From contig NC_073746.1 of NCBI RefSeq assembly GCF_029784135.1, forward strand, positions 165,529,325 through 165,593,324: a DNA stretch of 64,000 nt, written 5' to 3'. Below the pieces are notes generated by a model. That model did no database searches, was not told the DNA's origin, and worked only from the letters and a program-made list of their open reading frames with translations. The stretch comes from Toxorhynchites rutilus septentrionalis (taxonomy: Eukaryota > Arthropoda > Insecta > Diptera > Culicidae). Of this stretch, positions 11,806 through 22,640 are shown piece by piece. The translations under genes and the position numbers were made by a program. Every line of letters starts with the position of its first letter. Position 1 is the first letter of the stretch.

Positions 11806-14253
11806 AATGAATACTCTTTTTTCGTCATCCATCTGTCACAACTTAAAAAAATGAATAAATCATAACCAAACTTCAAATGAATATATATTTTTATTTACGT
11901 AGGTTGACTTCATACTAAGCGCTTCAAATACCTGCTTATAATAAAGTTAGATGTCAATATATTTCTTCTAACAAAACCCATTCTGTGTGTGTTCTTTGTG
12001 CAATTTGGTTGGTTCAGGTCAATCATGGAGAGCAACTACGAATTGTACAGTCTACCCAAGCTCAAGCTCAATATATTTCTTCTAACAAAATCATTGAAGT
12101 TGATTGTGTGCAACAAATTCATCGGTGGTTTGAATCAACGTGAGCATTATTTGGTGTCCTTTCAGGAATAAGAAATGTGTAATAACCACTTGAAAATTTA
12201 CCCTTCGACGAAGTCGCCCGCTTTGAAAACTTAGCTAAACCCACCATTTCATTGCCGGCACCAAACAATGCTGTTTGAACAGAAAAGCCTGGAATTACGG
12301 CGTTAGAGAATCACGTAAGCTCTACGCGTTCTTCTCCTCCTCCTGCGAAGGTCTAGTGCTTGAGGTTGGAAGATAGCGCCAATCATTTGCGCAAATATTC
12401 GACCATCGAGCGCGCGGTGGCGGCGCTCTATGCACGGAAATAGTCTATCCCAGTTTGATACTACACTGTTCGTCGTTTGGTTGCGTAATTGCGGCCTTCT
12501 CGTATGTCGCAGTCTGCGACGGAATACACGAAAAGAATAAATATCGCACCGCAAAAATTGGGTCAACGCGCAAAACGCGTGCAAAAAATAAGACGGCCAT
12601 CGAGCGGCAAAGCCGCGCGTTCTTCTATTTCCTGCATACAAACCCGGCAGGCTGAAGCTGAATTAGGGTGCCGCTAATGAGAGGCCGCGCCGCTGCTCCA
12701 ATGCCTTCGCAAGTCCCGATAAGGAAGCATTTTGCCTCTTCTTCTTGGGCGCGCTTCTGTGTGTATTTGGATCACGATGAAAAAATACATATATAAACGT
12801 TTCTATTCATTGAATCGAACAGAATGTGTTGCATCTTATCGCCACGCTGTTTGACTTGAAGCGACCCAACAGACAATTCGACGCATCAACCACGCGGTCG
12901 AGTAGTAAATAAATGAATGAGAAGGCACTTGCGAAAAAACATGCTAAACATCGCGAGGAATAATTGGTCACACTTGTTTTCTTATTTATTATATTCAATC
13001 AGCCCAACATAGGTTTTCGCTTGAATTCGATTCCCCACAAAACTATCGCATTTGTCTAAATATAGTTCAGCGATGGAAGAAAGGCTTGTTTCCCCGATTC
13101 ATCAACACGTTCCCCCTTTGCCTGGAAAAGTGACGAGATTACGCGATAAGGTTCGCGCGCATAGTAACAGCATCAGCTCCGACAACACGAATCCCATCGC
13201 TCCTCCCTCAGCAGGCCCACAGAGATTCCATGCCTTCGTTGTCATCGGAGGGGGGTGATGGGGTTCTAATTACTCGAGTATGAATCGCTTTACTAACTTC
13301 CTCTCGCTCTTGTCAGCCCCGAAGCTGACTGATTCGCATCCACATCACACGAGCCGGCTCCAAATGGAGTGGAAAACTTCCTGGCTGCCTTTGTGGACAG
13401 CCTCAACGAAGGCGACGCAGCGGCTGCGGCATGCGGTACCGAGCACAACTGAAACCGTGGAAAACGTGACTTTTTACCCGTCCACTTCCTTACGACGAAG
13501 CGAATCATACGACAGTCGTACCGAAAATGTGTACATTGGTCATTTCCCGGCACCCCTTGCCCCCTTGGACTTCTGTCGCGGCGCGTCCATTCGACGATGC
13601 GATCGGGTGGGTGACAATATCGGCGGCGGCTTGGGTTGGTTCGTGACGCGATCGCGAGTTCAGGCATACCGAGGAGAGAGAAAAGAGAAAAAGAGAGAGA
13701 GAGATAGAGCGAGAATCTTTTTTTTTGTCTCAGCAAAAAATGTACACAACCGAGATTATCGCGTAGTATTTGCAAATGTTGCATCATTAGGTTGCGGGTG
13801 AGGAAAAATATGAGCCATTAAATTGGGTTTTACACGACTATCCTGTCTCCCTGTGTAACCTATCATTACAGCCCGAGCACTGATTGATTTCACAATGCGA
13901 CACATGGGTTTGTGATTTCTGTAATTCGAAGAATCGACTAATGAATGAAGAGAGGAGATTTCAGGATAATGAATTGGCATTTTTCAACAGAATCATTCTT
14001 TTCATTGGAGCGAAATCGAAACCATAGGATTCATTCAATATGAAATTTTAAATTTGAAAATATGAGTAGCTAAATTTAACATATTGCAACATTTAATAAA
14101 GTGTGATATTTTTTTTCATTTTTCAAATCTGTTTTTATTTTATAATAGTTTTTATATCATAGACAGCGGTTTTGCTCGATGCGAAGCCCGAAAGCAAACT
14201 CATTTCGGAGAAACGATAGTGTGTTATGAATGAAAGATGTCACAGCATGGTGG
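11806..14253. other. Unique-looking intronic/intergenic sequence, no gene supported
   Basis: From about 12300 to 13700 the sequence is more GC-rich and less repetitive than its surroundings. It contains open stretches on both strands (for example 12303-12641 minus and 13280-13801 plus), but none shows a recognisable domain and their composition is low-complexity (Arg/Ser-rich). It could hold regulatory sequence or an untranslated first exon. This cannot be decided by reading. Confidence 0.35.
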
Positions 14254-14437
14254 GATTTGAACAGGGTTGCCACACATACAGAATATTCTGTATTTTACAG
14301 ATTTTTCGTCAAATTTAAGATACAGAATCTGTATATACAGAATTACAGATTTTCAGCAAAAATACAGAATTTACGGGTTTAAAATTTTTTTTTTAAATAT
14401 TAAATATTATTATTACATTGCATACAGATACCAGACC

Positions 14438-14985
14438 TATAGAAATGTTGAACGCAACGCAACGAGATGGTTTTCGTTAGAGGCAGTTGTTAAGCGAAAT
14501 CTTGAGCGATTTGAAGAGCTAAAACAATTCTTTTCGTTCCATGTTAGGTATTACCATAATCAATCTGCCAATCGTAGTATATAGACTCATTTAAACGATC
14601 CTATGCCTAAACAAAAAGAAAGTTCTCAATTTTGCCAATTAAATCAACCAATAGCTTTCTTGTCTCATTATAAAGACAAGAAAGTTATTGGTTGATTTAA
14701 TGCACCAATTTCCTGAATTCATTGAAGCAGGTAATAGACAAGGCTTGAATAACGAATGCGGCAACTCAAGATGAATCTTATGGAGCAAAAATTGAGTGAC
14801 TCAGATATAATATGGTCCGAGCTGTTGGATGACAAAAGGCGTGATGAGAAATTTTTGTATACATTGCTAAAGTCGTTTTAAAGACACTTTTTTAATAACA
14901 TTCATTAACGTGTGTCGAGCGAATATTTTCGCTCTACAATACCAACAAAACAAAGTCCGGAAATCATTTGAAGCTGCTTTATTTT
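14438..14985 (+). pseudogene. hAT transposase remnants
   Basis: The first open stretch (to 14584) encodes the T-R-W-x-S-L-E-A-V region found in hAT transposases of the ZMYM/THAP-associated type. The last readable stretch (14911 onward) encodes the CVERIFS block of the dimerisation domain. Frames are interrupted between them, and the DDE catalytic region is not recognisable. It is non-functional. Confidence 0.7.
14637..14703. repeat. Near-perfect hairpin inside the hAT relic
   Basis: Arms of about 27 bp (attaaatcaaccaata... and its inverse) flank a loop of about 11 bases around cattataa. One arm mismatch is seen (agctttc against gaaagtt). Confidence 0.8.
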
Positions 14986-15431
14986 TATCTTTTCCCTTAA
15001 TTTTTCGATATAGATTTTTTATACAGAATTTTTTGCGCAACATACAGATATACAGATTTTTTCAGACAATTTTACAGAATTAAATGTGGCAACCCTGGAT
15101 TTGGATCATTACCTCAAACCCGAGGCTCGATTGAATGACACCGCCAGAAAAAATGTTCGCAAAATTCTTGCGTGTAAATTCTCGCGTTTGAAATGTTCTT
15201 GACATGTTTCTAAATAGAAAAAAACTAGAGATATATCTGTGATCTAACCGCAAGGTAGACGTAGGACTACCGCTGGCTCTGTAATCATTTGTTTGAAATT
15301 GCATCTGAATAAATTCTCAATGAATGAATGAATAAAGATTGCTGAAAGTTTTTCTTGTTAGTGGGTGAGTGGATGAGTATGAGTATGAAGTTGTTATTAG
15401 CATGAAATTCAACAATTTCGAACTTGTTGGT

Positions 15432-15447
15432 GGTCCAGAGAAGAACC
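15432..15447 (-). terminator. Histone mRNA 3' stem-loop (degenerate)
   Basis: The minus strand reads GGTTCTTCTCTGGACC, a variant of the replication-dependent histone hairpin GGYYCT-TTTC-AGRRCC. It sits immediately after the H3-like sequence. One loop base and one stem base are altered. Confidence 0.6.
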
Positions 15448-15620
15448 GTTGGGTTTGCGTGGTTCTGCAACTGATGAAGTTTGATACATAATTCTATTTT
15501 GTTCTCGTGAGAAGAATACACAAGAGCTTTCATGACCACTCCACGCGGAAGCAGAATGGAAACTGATGCTCTTGGATTCGATTGCATCACGGGAACCGAA
15601 TGCGCAAATCTTCTTCTGCT
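15448..15620 (-). pseudogene. Histone H3 pseudogene (C-terminal half)
   Basis: On the minus strand, 15598-15546 aligns with the H3 segment around REIAQDFKTDLRFQSAA (ggttc-gtga-gc-atcg, then ccaagagcatcagtttcc). At 15492-15450 the string attatgtatcaaac, then atcagttgcagaaccacg, aligns with the codons for IMPKDIQLARRI. Several one-base gaps destroy the frame. A histone-type stem-loop follows directly at 15447-15432. H3 is a core nucleosome protein; this copy cannot encode it. By-eye identity is moderate, but it is collinear over two blocks plus the stem-loop. Confidence 0.65.
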
Positions 15621-15799
15621 CGAGCGAATTTGCAAACGAGTAAACCTGCATGTATTCGCGATGACGGTTTCTATTGGTGCCTTGATTTCGCGTCCGTGTT
15701 CAGGAACACATTCCGATCACCACAAAAGCAATCATCACTAATAGATTGTGAAGATTTCAATAGCCTTTTTTTAAAGCAATTTTGAAGCTTCGGTAACGA

Positions 15800-17284
15800 T
15801 TTTTTCTACCAGTTAGTGACAATCATATAACTCTTTGACATTTTCAGCCGGTAAAGTGGCATTAAGGTTCAAACCTTGCAACATGTTTCTTGGAAAAAAT
15901 GGTGGCCATTTGAAGAGAAAAATGCTGTTTTAAACGTATTTTTTTCGTTTCCCGAATTTTTAAAAAATAGTGAAATTGGAAAAAAAAAACATTTTTATTG
16001 GTTCATGCGATATAGAGATGCATACAAATTGTATTCAAATGAATTCGGCATAAATTGGTTCAGTAGAACTAGTTTCGGGAAAACGCGTTTGAAGTTAATT
16101 GTTATATCCATACTCTATTAAATACCGCATCACTAAAATGGCTATAAATCGACAACTAATTCGATTTTCGATAAGACCTTTCTATGGTATATTCTTGAAT
16201 GCCTAAACTACAAAAATATGAAGATAAAACATGATTTTTTTCAACTTTCTAGACAAGAATACTGCCATAAAGTCGTTTCAACAAAACAAAATAAATCATA
16301 AAAAGGTTTTCTTATAATCATCTAAATTCTATGATGCTTATACGTGGTTTTCTTGAACTTTCATGTTCAGAACCTCGGCTCGAAATCTTCGGGGATGAAA
16401 AATAAGAATCGCCTTTCCTCTCAGTAGCTTCGATTCGGCTAGGACTACCTCGGCATTCGCCATCAACATTATTTGAATTGAAGTATACAATCTTATTTCT
16501 ACGTCCATATAAAGTGAAACGAAAACTTTATTTCTGATGCAAAAAAGTAGTTATACCTTTAATTGACGGTTTATCGTGAACTCAAACCAATGAATTTAGA
16601 CAGTCACCAGGTATTCTATAACGGTCCTCGCGTTAGTATTGGTAAATAGCGTGTAGTTTGGGAGGAATTCTAAACAAAATTTCAGTTCACTTTGTCTCTG
16701 AGTTCAATTTAGTGAAAATAAACATACAGAAAAACGAGTTTATATCAACAACATTCACAAATTCGTCAGTGTTTCTGAACTCAACATTATATGCCATTTT
16801 ATATGTATGAGTAATTTTCGTGTACGATGCAAAAAAGTCTAGCTCACTTGCACTCTATGTCAGGACTATCATTGGCTTAGTAATCATTTGTTTGAAACTA
16901 CGTTTGAATCAATTCCCAATGAATGAATATTTTGAAAGATTTCTGAAAAGTCCAAGCAAGCGCAAGCATAGAGCTTCTTTCGCTGCTTTCGCTGCTTTCG
17001 AAAAGTAATTTGTATGAATAGAAAAAAACTGGCTACATGGGTCTAAGGGATCACTTCATTCTGTAAAAGGGGTAGTTAATTTGATGCTCTATAAACACTT
17101 TGAAGCGTACAAGAGTAGTTAAAACACCATATATATTTGGAAAGCCACAACATAAAACGTTGCGTTGCTACAAACAATGGTAGGCTTCGCTGGGTCTGGA
17201 GTAATTTCGCCTCACGATCACTTTGGAAGTCTCTACATATAGAAGTCACTATAGAGCCATTCCATGCCAACAAGATATAGTAGT
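15800..17284. other. No gene seen; fragments of family 3' end at about 16855
   Basis: The only recognisable item is a short piece at 16860-16905 (ggactatcattggcttag, then taatcatttgtttgaaac). It matches the subterminal 3' region of the histone-bearing family. Confidence 0.4.
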
Positions 17285-18365
17285 TCTCAGAGTTTAGGGA
17301 AAAGTTGTAGTTTTGTTTCTTTTCGCAAAATATTAGACCCGTATTTTTTATTTTTTTATTAAGATGCCCATTTCTATTTTAGGGTGGCCCGGTAAATCAA
17401 TCATTTCCACTTTTTTCCAAAAATGATTTTTTTCAAAAATTCATAACTTTTGAACTACTGGACCGATTCAGATGGTCAATATTGTTATATTATTATTGTT
17501 ATTATTATCTATCAAATTAAATTAAAACCAATCAGCTAGTCTTGTTTGGAAAAAATATCATACTTGCAAAAATTTTGAATTTTGTTTTCGTAATTTCTGA
17601 TTTTATTTGTTCTTTCATGGCTTTAGCTGGAAGGTGCCATATTTTTAGAATATTTTTTTCCGGAAAGCTGAGGTTTTTTACATAATACATATATTCAAAA
17701 ATTAGAGATGTGATTTTCGGCGTTTTTAAGTTATGATTTTTCAAAGTTCCGAAAAATATTTTTTTCCAAAAATGACTTTTTAAAAAATTTATAACTTTTT
17801 AAATACTGGACCGATTTAAATATTCGATATATCAATGAGAAGCCAATGAGCTGTTTCCTTTTGAAAAAATATTAAATAGGATACTAGTCGCATAGATCTA
17901 GTCTATTCGCATAGGAATATTGAACAAAGATTATTTTGACAAATGATAATTCAAAAACGAAGAATAACACATCTCTGATGTCTGGATGTTTATGTAAAAA
18001 ACACCAGCTTTCAAGAAAATAATATAAAAATTGATTTTTTACCCATCTGAAAAATCATAACATGAAAATATAGCGCCCTCTTGTCCAATGCCATGTGAAC
18101 AATAAAAAACAAATACCATCAATAATAACGGAAACAAAATTTTTTTGCGAGTATAATATTTTCAATTGGCTTCTATTTGATATATCGATCTTCAGAATCG
18201 ATCCAGTAGGTCAAAAGTTATGAACTTAAAAAAAAAATTTTTGGAGAAAAGTGGAAATTTTTTTTGAACCACCCTAAATTGAAATGGTCGTCCCAACGAA
18301 AAAATAAAAATAATACGTGTCTAATATTTTGCGGAATGCAACAAAACTTTCACTGTTCTCGAAAC
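17285..18365. repeat. Foldback element F (inverted arms)
   Basis: The left part (ttttcgcaaaatattagac; gggtggcccggt; tggaccgattcagatgg) is repeated inverted at the right (gtctaatattttgcgg; ccaccctaaatt; gatccagtaggtcaaaag). Fragments of the same family lie at 35925-36300 and 40590-40770. No coding sequence is visible. Confidence 0.65.
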
Positions 18366-18933
18366 AGGTTGAAGAGATATTAACGTTCAAAATTTTTCGT
18401 TTTTTTCGTTTTTTGACGTAGGACTACGTCTAACCGGAAGATATAGGGGGTGAAATGGAAATCTTGGCACTGAACATGTAGGAAAAAATGCAAGATTTGG
18501 AACGCTTATTACTCGAGCATTTCTCAATAGATCGCAAAGGTTTTAGCATCAATTGATAGGAAATATATCTACGCATCTATCATAACGAATAACATTTCAT
18601 TTTTCTTGAGATAAATAATTGAATAATTGTGAAATATCAAGCATTGTCCAAATGCACTATGTTCCCATTTTTGATTGGTCCATTTTGTGCTCCTGAAATC
18701 GTACCGACCAAAACGGGCAACCAGAGCAGCAGCGAAATAGAATGAAGCACGATTGGAAAGGAAAAAGAAAAAAAAATAACGAAACATTGGTCGCAGTCTC
18801 ACACATGCGTAATTCTCGAGCCAGCCAGTCAGCTTAAAAATCCCCGCTCCGCTGCCGTAACGATCATTCTCATTCAAACCGTACACCACATCGGTTCGCA
18901 TCACAACACATCAACAAACCAACCCAATCAGCC

Positions 18934-19249
18934 ATGTCTGGACATGATAAAGGAGGAAAAGTGAAGGGAAAAGCAAAATCCCGCTCGAACCGTGTTGATC
19001 TGGAGTTCCCCGCAAGGGTAGCTAGGCCGAGCGCGTTAGTACCAGTGCACCAGTCCACCTAGCCGGCGTTATATAGTTTCGGCCGCCGAAGTGATCGAGT
19101 TAGCTGGCAAAGCTGCTCGCGACGATAAGAAAACCCGCATTCGGAACAGAACACATTCGGTTCGGTGGACATCAAGACAACAGGCAGTTGCAGCGAGTGG
19201 CGAGTGGCAAACGCAATCGCAAAACGGCATCAGGTAGCAGAAGAAAAAA
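18934..19249 (+). pseudogene. Histone H2A pseudogene 1 in element Y
   Basis: From the ATG at 18934 the frame encodes MSGHDKGGKVKGKAKSRSN, almost the canonical H2A N-terminal tail (MSGRGKGGKVKGKAKSRSN), then RVDLEFP in place of RAGLQFP. After a deletion the text continues with the codons for ERV-(G)-AP-VHLA. In a shifted frame it then gives AAEVIELAGKAARDDKKTRI, the H2A alpha-2/alpha-3 region ([20 protein letters not shown]). Stops and frameshifts make it non-coding. It is cut at 19249 by nested element X and continues at 21658. The 5' flank holds a ccaatca and a TTAAAAA box near 18833. Confidence 0.85.
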
Positions 19250-19426
19250 GACGGGTGGGTAATGTCGGGGACATAACCGGAGTGACGTAGGACTATATAA
19301 AGGGAACAGCTTTTGTTAAATATATATTTAAAATATATTGTTTTATTTTCTTCTCCTACGTGAATACCTACCTATCTACCTGAAAAATGGATTAGTTTAC
19401 TGTTTACTCTTTATGAATATGTTGAT

Positions 19427-19442
19427 GGTTCTGAAAAGAACC
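19427..19442 (-). terminator. Histone mRNA 3' stem-loop (perfect) in X
   Basis: The minus strand reads GGTTCTTTTCAGAACC, a perfect 6-bp stem with the canonical TTTC loop. It is followed by cat-caac and an ataaagagt downstream element. It closes the H2A-derived unit that begins near 19850. Confidence 0.85.
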
Positions 19443-19574
19443 TTTGGTGTTGAGTTTTCACAGTTGGAAAATTTCTTCCCATCCAGCTTGTGACATGTTG
19501 TTCAGTAAATTACATTTAATGCGACGTGCCGGAGAAACACTTTGCCACTCACTGAAACTAATTGTTGCCTTGAT

Positions 19575-19850
19575 GAGCGCCGAACCGAAGCTGCTCTGTT
19601 CTTGATGCGGGTTTTCTGATTGTCGTGAGCAGCTTTGCAAGCCAACTCGAGCACTCCGACGGCCGAAACTCTATAATCGCTGTTAGGTATACTGGTGCTC
19701 CGGCACCAATCCGTTCGGCCTAGTTACCCTTGCGGAGCAATCAGTGAATGCGACCCACAGGGAACTGGAGACCTGCACGGTTCGAGTGGGACTTTGCCTT
19801 TCCCTTAACTTGTCCTCCTTTGTTACGTCCACGATGCCGATGCCGTACAA
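19575..19850 (-). pseudogene. Histone H2A pseudogene 2 in element X
   Basis: Minus-strand codons give [20 protein letters not shown], then [36 protein letters not shown]. This is an unmistakable H2A histone-fold start (canonical [30 protein letters not shown]). After a frameshift it continues GVLELACKAAHDNQKTRI. The start codon is lost (the region reads ..RGRNKGG). Two in-frame stops replace Arg/Tyr codons. A TATAAAA box lies 5' at 19911-19905. Confidence 0.9.
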
Positions 19851-19904
19851 CCACACGGGTTTACGGTTTGAAAGAAAATAAGATATTTTTTTGGGGTCCG
19901 CGTG

Positions 19905-19911
19905 TTTTATA
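19905..19911 (-). promoter_or_regulatory. TATA box of captured histone promoter (X)
   Basis: TATAAAA on the minus strand lies about 55-60 bp upstream of the H2A-like coding start. It is identical in context (tagagtataaaacacgcgg) to the copy at 22575. Confidence 0.6.
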
Positions 19912-20071
19912 CTCTAGCGGTACATACTCACAGGATAGAGACAAATCGGCAGACTCAGCCAGAGGGGCGAGTCCAACGAGACGAACGAATGAGCGTTAAA
20001 AGGGAGCGATGGCAAAAAAATACATTCATTACGACTTGTTCGCTCGTTGGATTCACATGCAGGCTAAAAAG

Positions 20072-20085
20072 GGTCCTTCAGGATC
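20072..20085 (+). terminator. Histone-type stem-loop, shortened (X)
   Basis: GGTCCTTCAGGATC is followed 25-30 bases later by ctaaagagttt. The intact counterpart in Y (22413-22398) reads GGTCCTTTTCAGGATC. It would end a gene pointing away from the H2A promoter, the layout of divergent H2A/H2B pairs. The coding part is mostly deleted. Confidence 0.55.
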
Positions 20086-20679
20086 ACAAAATTATCTTCA
20101 ATCTAAAGAGTTTATTGTTTTGTTATCACTCGATATCCCCATCTTGTTCGGCTAAACCTTCCTGTTTAGCGATTTGTTGCCACTCGCCACAGCTTTCACA
20201 GTTGGAAAATTTCTTCCCATCCAGTTTTGTGACATGTTGTACAGTAAATTACATTCAATGCGACGTGCCGAAGCACCACTCAGTGTCGCATTGGAGGCGA
20301 TTTTAACCTGTAATTGAACATTTGCGATGGCAGTGATACAGTGTCGACTTTCAATGTGGAGTCATAATTTGGATCTCTATGTTTACAAAAATGTCCAACT
20401 AAATATGTCGCATTACATGTCCGTCCAATTAGCTAAATGTCGAACTAATTGTAAATTACTGTACTTTCAATCTGGAAACAATTTAAGAATTGGTGAAAAT
20501 TGAATAATCAGGAATGTCCCCAACTATCAATAAGCTCAGAACAACTGCCAAATTCACATACTCATCAGATCCTGGCAAACAAATTATGAAAAAATCTATT
20601 TGTGTTTTATTATTATTTTGGATAATGTTTTAGAAAGCATTGAACTGTATTTCCTAAACTCTTTTTTGGAAGGTTTAAT

Positions 20680-20695
20680 GGCCCTGCAAAGCGCC
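20680..20695 (-). terminator. Histone-type stem-loop, altered loop (X)
   Basis: The minus strand reads GGCGCTTTGCAGGGCC, then an AAAGAG element (aaaaaagagttta). It is the counterpart of 21791-21806. Confidence 0.55.
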
Positions 20696-20699
20696 TTGT

Positions 20700-21139
20700 T
20701 TTATGGAATGGTTCCAATTTAGAAAACTTAGTACTCATAGTTTTGAAAAAAACCATTTCGAACGCCCTCGATGCCGCCTTGTTCTGGATTTGCCACCAAA
20801 GCAGTTTGTATAAAGAACAAACTTTTTTTCTTCTGCTACCTGATGCCGTTTTGCGATTGCGTTTGCCACTCGCCACTCGCTGCAACTGCCTGTTGTCTTG
20901 ATGTCCACCGAACCGAATGTGTTCTGTTCCGAATGCGGGTTTTCTTATCGTCGCGAGCAGCTTTGCCAGCTAACTCGATCACTTCGGCGGCCGAAACTAT
21001 ATAACGCCGGCTAGGTGGACTGGTGCACTGGTACTAACGCGCTCGGCCTAGCTACCCTTGCGGGGAACTCCAGATCAACACGGTTCGAGCGGGATTTTGC
21101 CTTTCCCTTCACTTTTCCTCCTTTACCATGTCCAGACAT
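20700..21139 (-). pseudogene. Histone H2A pseudogene 1 in element X
   Basis: From the minus-strand ATG at 21139 the product begins MSGHGKGGKVKGKAKSRSN, one residue nearer the H2A tail than the copy in Y. It then shows the same RVDLEFP and the same frameshifts into the AAEVIELAGKAARDDKKTRI region. Further 3', after about 120 bases of extra sequence, the string YKLL...QGG (20815-20760) fits the H2A C-terminal NKLLSGVTIAQGG. The unit ends at the stem-loop 20695-20680. Shared lesions with the Y copy show that the damage predates amplification. Confidence 0.8.
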
Positions 21140-21657
21140 GGCTGCTTGGGTTGGTTTGTTGATTTAATGTGATGCGAAACGATGTGGTGTACGGTTTCGA
21201 TGAGAATGATCGTTACGGCAGCGGAGCGGGGATTTATAAGCTGACTGACTGGCTCGAGAATTACGCATGTGTGAGAGTGACACCAATGTTTCGTTCATTT
21301 TTTTCTTTTTCCTTTCCAATCGTGCTTCATTCTATTTCGCTTCTGCTCTGGTTGCCCGTTTTGGTCGGTACGATTTGAGGAGCACAAAATGGACCAATCA
21401 AAAATGGGCACATAGTGCATTTTGACAATGCTTGATATTTCACAATTATTCAATTATTTATCTCAAGAAAAATGAAATGTTATTCGTTATGATAGATGCG
21501 TAGATATATTTCCTATCAATTGATGCAAAAACCTTTGCGATCTATTGAGAAATGCTCGAGTTATAAGCGTTCCAAATCTTTCATTTTTTCCTACTTTTTC
21601 TGTGCCTAGATTTCCATTTCACCCCCTATATCTTCCGGTTAGACGTAGTCCTACGTC

Positions 21658-22150
21658 AAAAGTTTGTTCTTTATACAAACTGCTTTGGTGGCAAATCCAG
21701 AACAAGGCGGCATCGAGGGCGTTCGAAATGGTTTTTTTTTCAAAACCACGAGTACTAAGTTTTCTAAATTGGAACCATTCCATAAAACAAGGCGCTTTTC
21801 AGGGCCATTAAACCTTCCAAAAAAGAGTTTAGGAAATATAGTTCAATGCTTTCTAAAACATTATCCAAAATAATAATAAAACACAAATTGATTTTCTCAT
21901 AATTTGTTTGCCAGGATCTGATGAGTATGTGAATTTGGCAGTTGTTCTGAGCTTATTGATAGTTGGGGACTTTCCTGATTATTCAATTTTCACCAATTCT
22001 TAAATTGTTTCCAGATTGAAAGTACAGTAATTTACAATTAGTTCGACATTTAGCTAATTGGACGGACATGTAATGCGACTTATTTAGTTGGACATTTTTG
22101 TAAACATAGAGATCCAAATTATGACCCCATATTGAAAGTCGACACTGTAT
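21658..22150 (+). pseudogene. 3' part of H2A pseudogene 1 of element Y plus 3' flank
   Basis: It continues the H2A unit interrupted at 19249. The YKLL...QGG-like segment lies at 21675-21725, then the stem-loop at 21791, then an AAAGAG element (aaaaaagagttta at 21820). The downstream ~300 bp recur at 23250-23600 and, inverted, at 20310-20640. Confidence 0.55.
21791..21806 (+). terminator. Histone mRNA 3' stem-loop (Y)
   Basis: GGCGCTTTTCAGGGCC has the canonical TTTC loop and one stem mismatch. It is followed by ATTAAACC and an AAAGAG downstream motif. Confidence 0.75.
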
Positions 22151-22397
22151 CACTGTCATCGCAAATGTTCAATTACAGGTTAAAATCGCATCCAATGCGA
22201 CACTGAGTGGCGCTTCGGCACGTCGCATTGAATGTAATTTACTGTACAACATGTCACAAAGCTTGATGGGAAGACATTTTCCAACTGTGAAAGCTGTGGC
22301 GAGTGGCAACAAATCGCTAAACAGGAAGGTTTAGCCGAACAAGATGGGGATATCGAGTGATAACAAAACAAACTCTTTAGATTGAAGATAATTTTGT

Positions 22398-22413
22398 GAT
22401 CCTGAAAAGGACC
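22398..22413 (-). terminator. Histone mRNA 3' stem-loop (Y, minus strand)
   Basis: The minus strand reads GGTCCTTTTCAGGATC, with ctaaagagttt downstream (22380-22370). It faces away from the promoter at 22575, implying a divergently transcribed histone gene whose body has been deleted to about 150 bp. Confidence 0.7.
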
Positions 22414-22574
22414 CTTTTTAGCCTGCATGTGAATCCAACGAGCGAACAAATCGTAATGAATGTATTTTTTTTGCCATCGCTCCCTTTTAACGCTCATTCG
22501 TTCGTCTCGTTGGACTCGCCCCTCTGGCTGAGTCTGCCGATTTGTCTCTATCCTGTGAGTGTGTACCGCTAGAG

Positions 22575-22581
22575 TATAAAA
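22575..22581 (+). promoter_or_regulatory. TATA box of captured histone promoter (Y)
   Basis: TATAAAA in the context tagagtataaaacacgcgg lies about 60 bp upstream of the H2A-like start region. The ~100 bp before it (gttcgtctcgttggactcgc...) is conserved with X. Confidence 0.6.
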
Positions 22582-22640
22582 CACGCGGACCCCAAAAAAA
22601 TATATTATTTTCTTTCAAACCGTAAACCCGTGTGGTTGTA

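Larger units (their letters stand above)
14262..15097 (+). mobile_element. hAT transposon derivative with transposase relic
   Basis: Inverted ends CAGGGTTGCCACA / TGTGGCAACCCTG are flanked by an 8-bp duplication, GATTTGAA (14254-14261) and GATTTGGA (15098-15105), as expected for hAT. Two relics of the transposase are readable. One is ATRWFSLEAVVKRNLERFEE around 14452-14512. The other is the C-terminal dimerisation block beginning CVERIFSLYNTNKTKSG at 14911, a form of the hAT S-C-E-R-x-F-S motif. The 836-bp length implies a large internal deletion. Confidence 0.85.
15235..15700 (-). mobile_element. Remnant of the histone-bearing family, 3' end at left
   Basis: The left end ctaaccgcaaggtagacgta, then ggactaccgctgg and aatcatttgtttgaa, matches the inverted 3' ends of the elements at 38642 and 46289. 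Inside lies a degenerate H3 gene. The 5' end was not found, so the copy is probably truncated. Confidence 0.55.
19250..21657 (-). mobile_element. Histone-bearing element X, nested in Y, opposite orientation
   Basis: Its 5' end GACGTAGGACTACGTC is at 21657-21642 (minus). Its 3' hairpin is at 19278-19258 and its 3' tip GGGTGGGT... at 19250. Element Y reads gcagaagaaaaaa before and aaaagtttgttc after X. X's own internal copy reads gcagaagaaaaaaagtttg without interruption, so both borders are defined by an empty site and the insertion lies in an A/T run. X is nearly identical to Y over the first ~490 bp (21657-21169 against 18415-18905). Confidence 0.75.

Noticed and set aside
12303..12655. Possible histone-like gene in the GC-rich patch
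   Set aside because: Arg-rich composition only; no match to any core histone in order, and no stem-loop nearby.
13280..13801. Open frames of about 165-173 codons on both strands
   Set aside because: No domain, Arg/Ser-rich low-complexity tails over gagaga runs, and both strands open in the same place.
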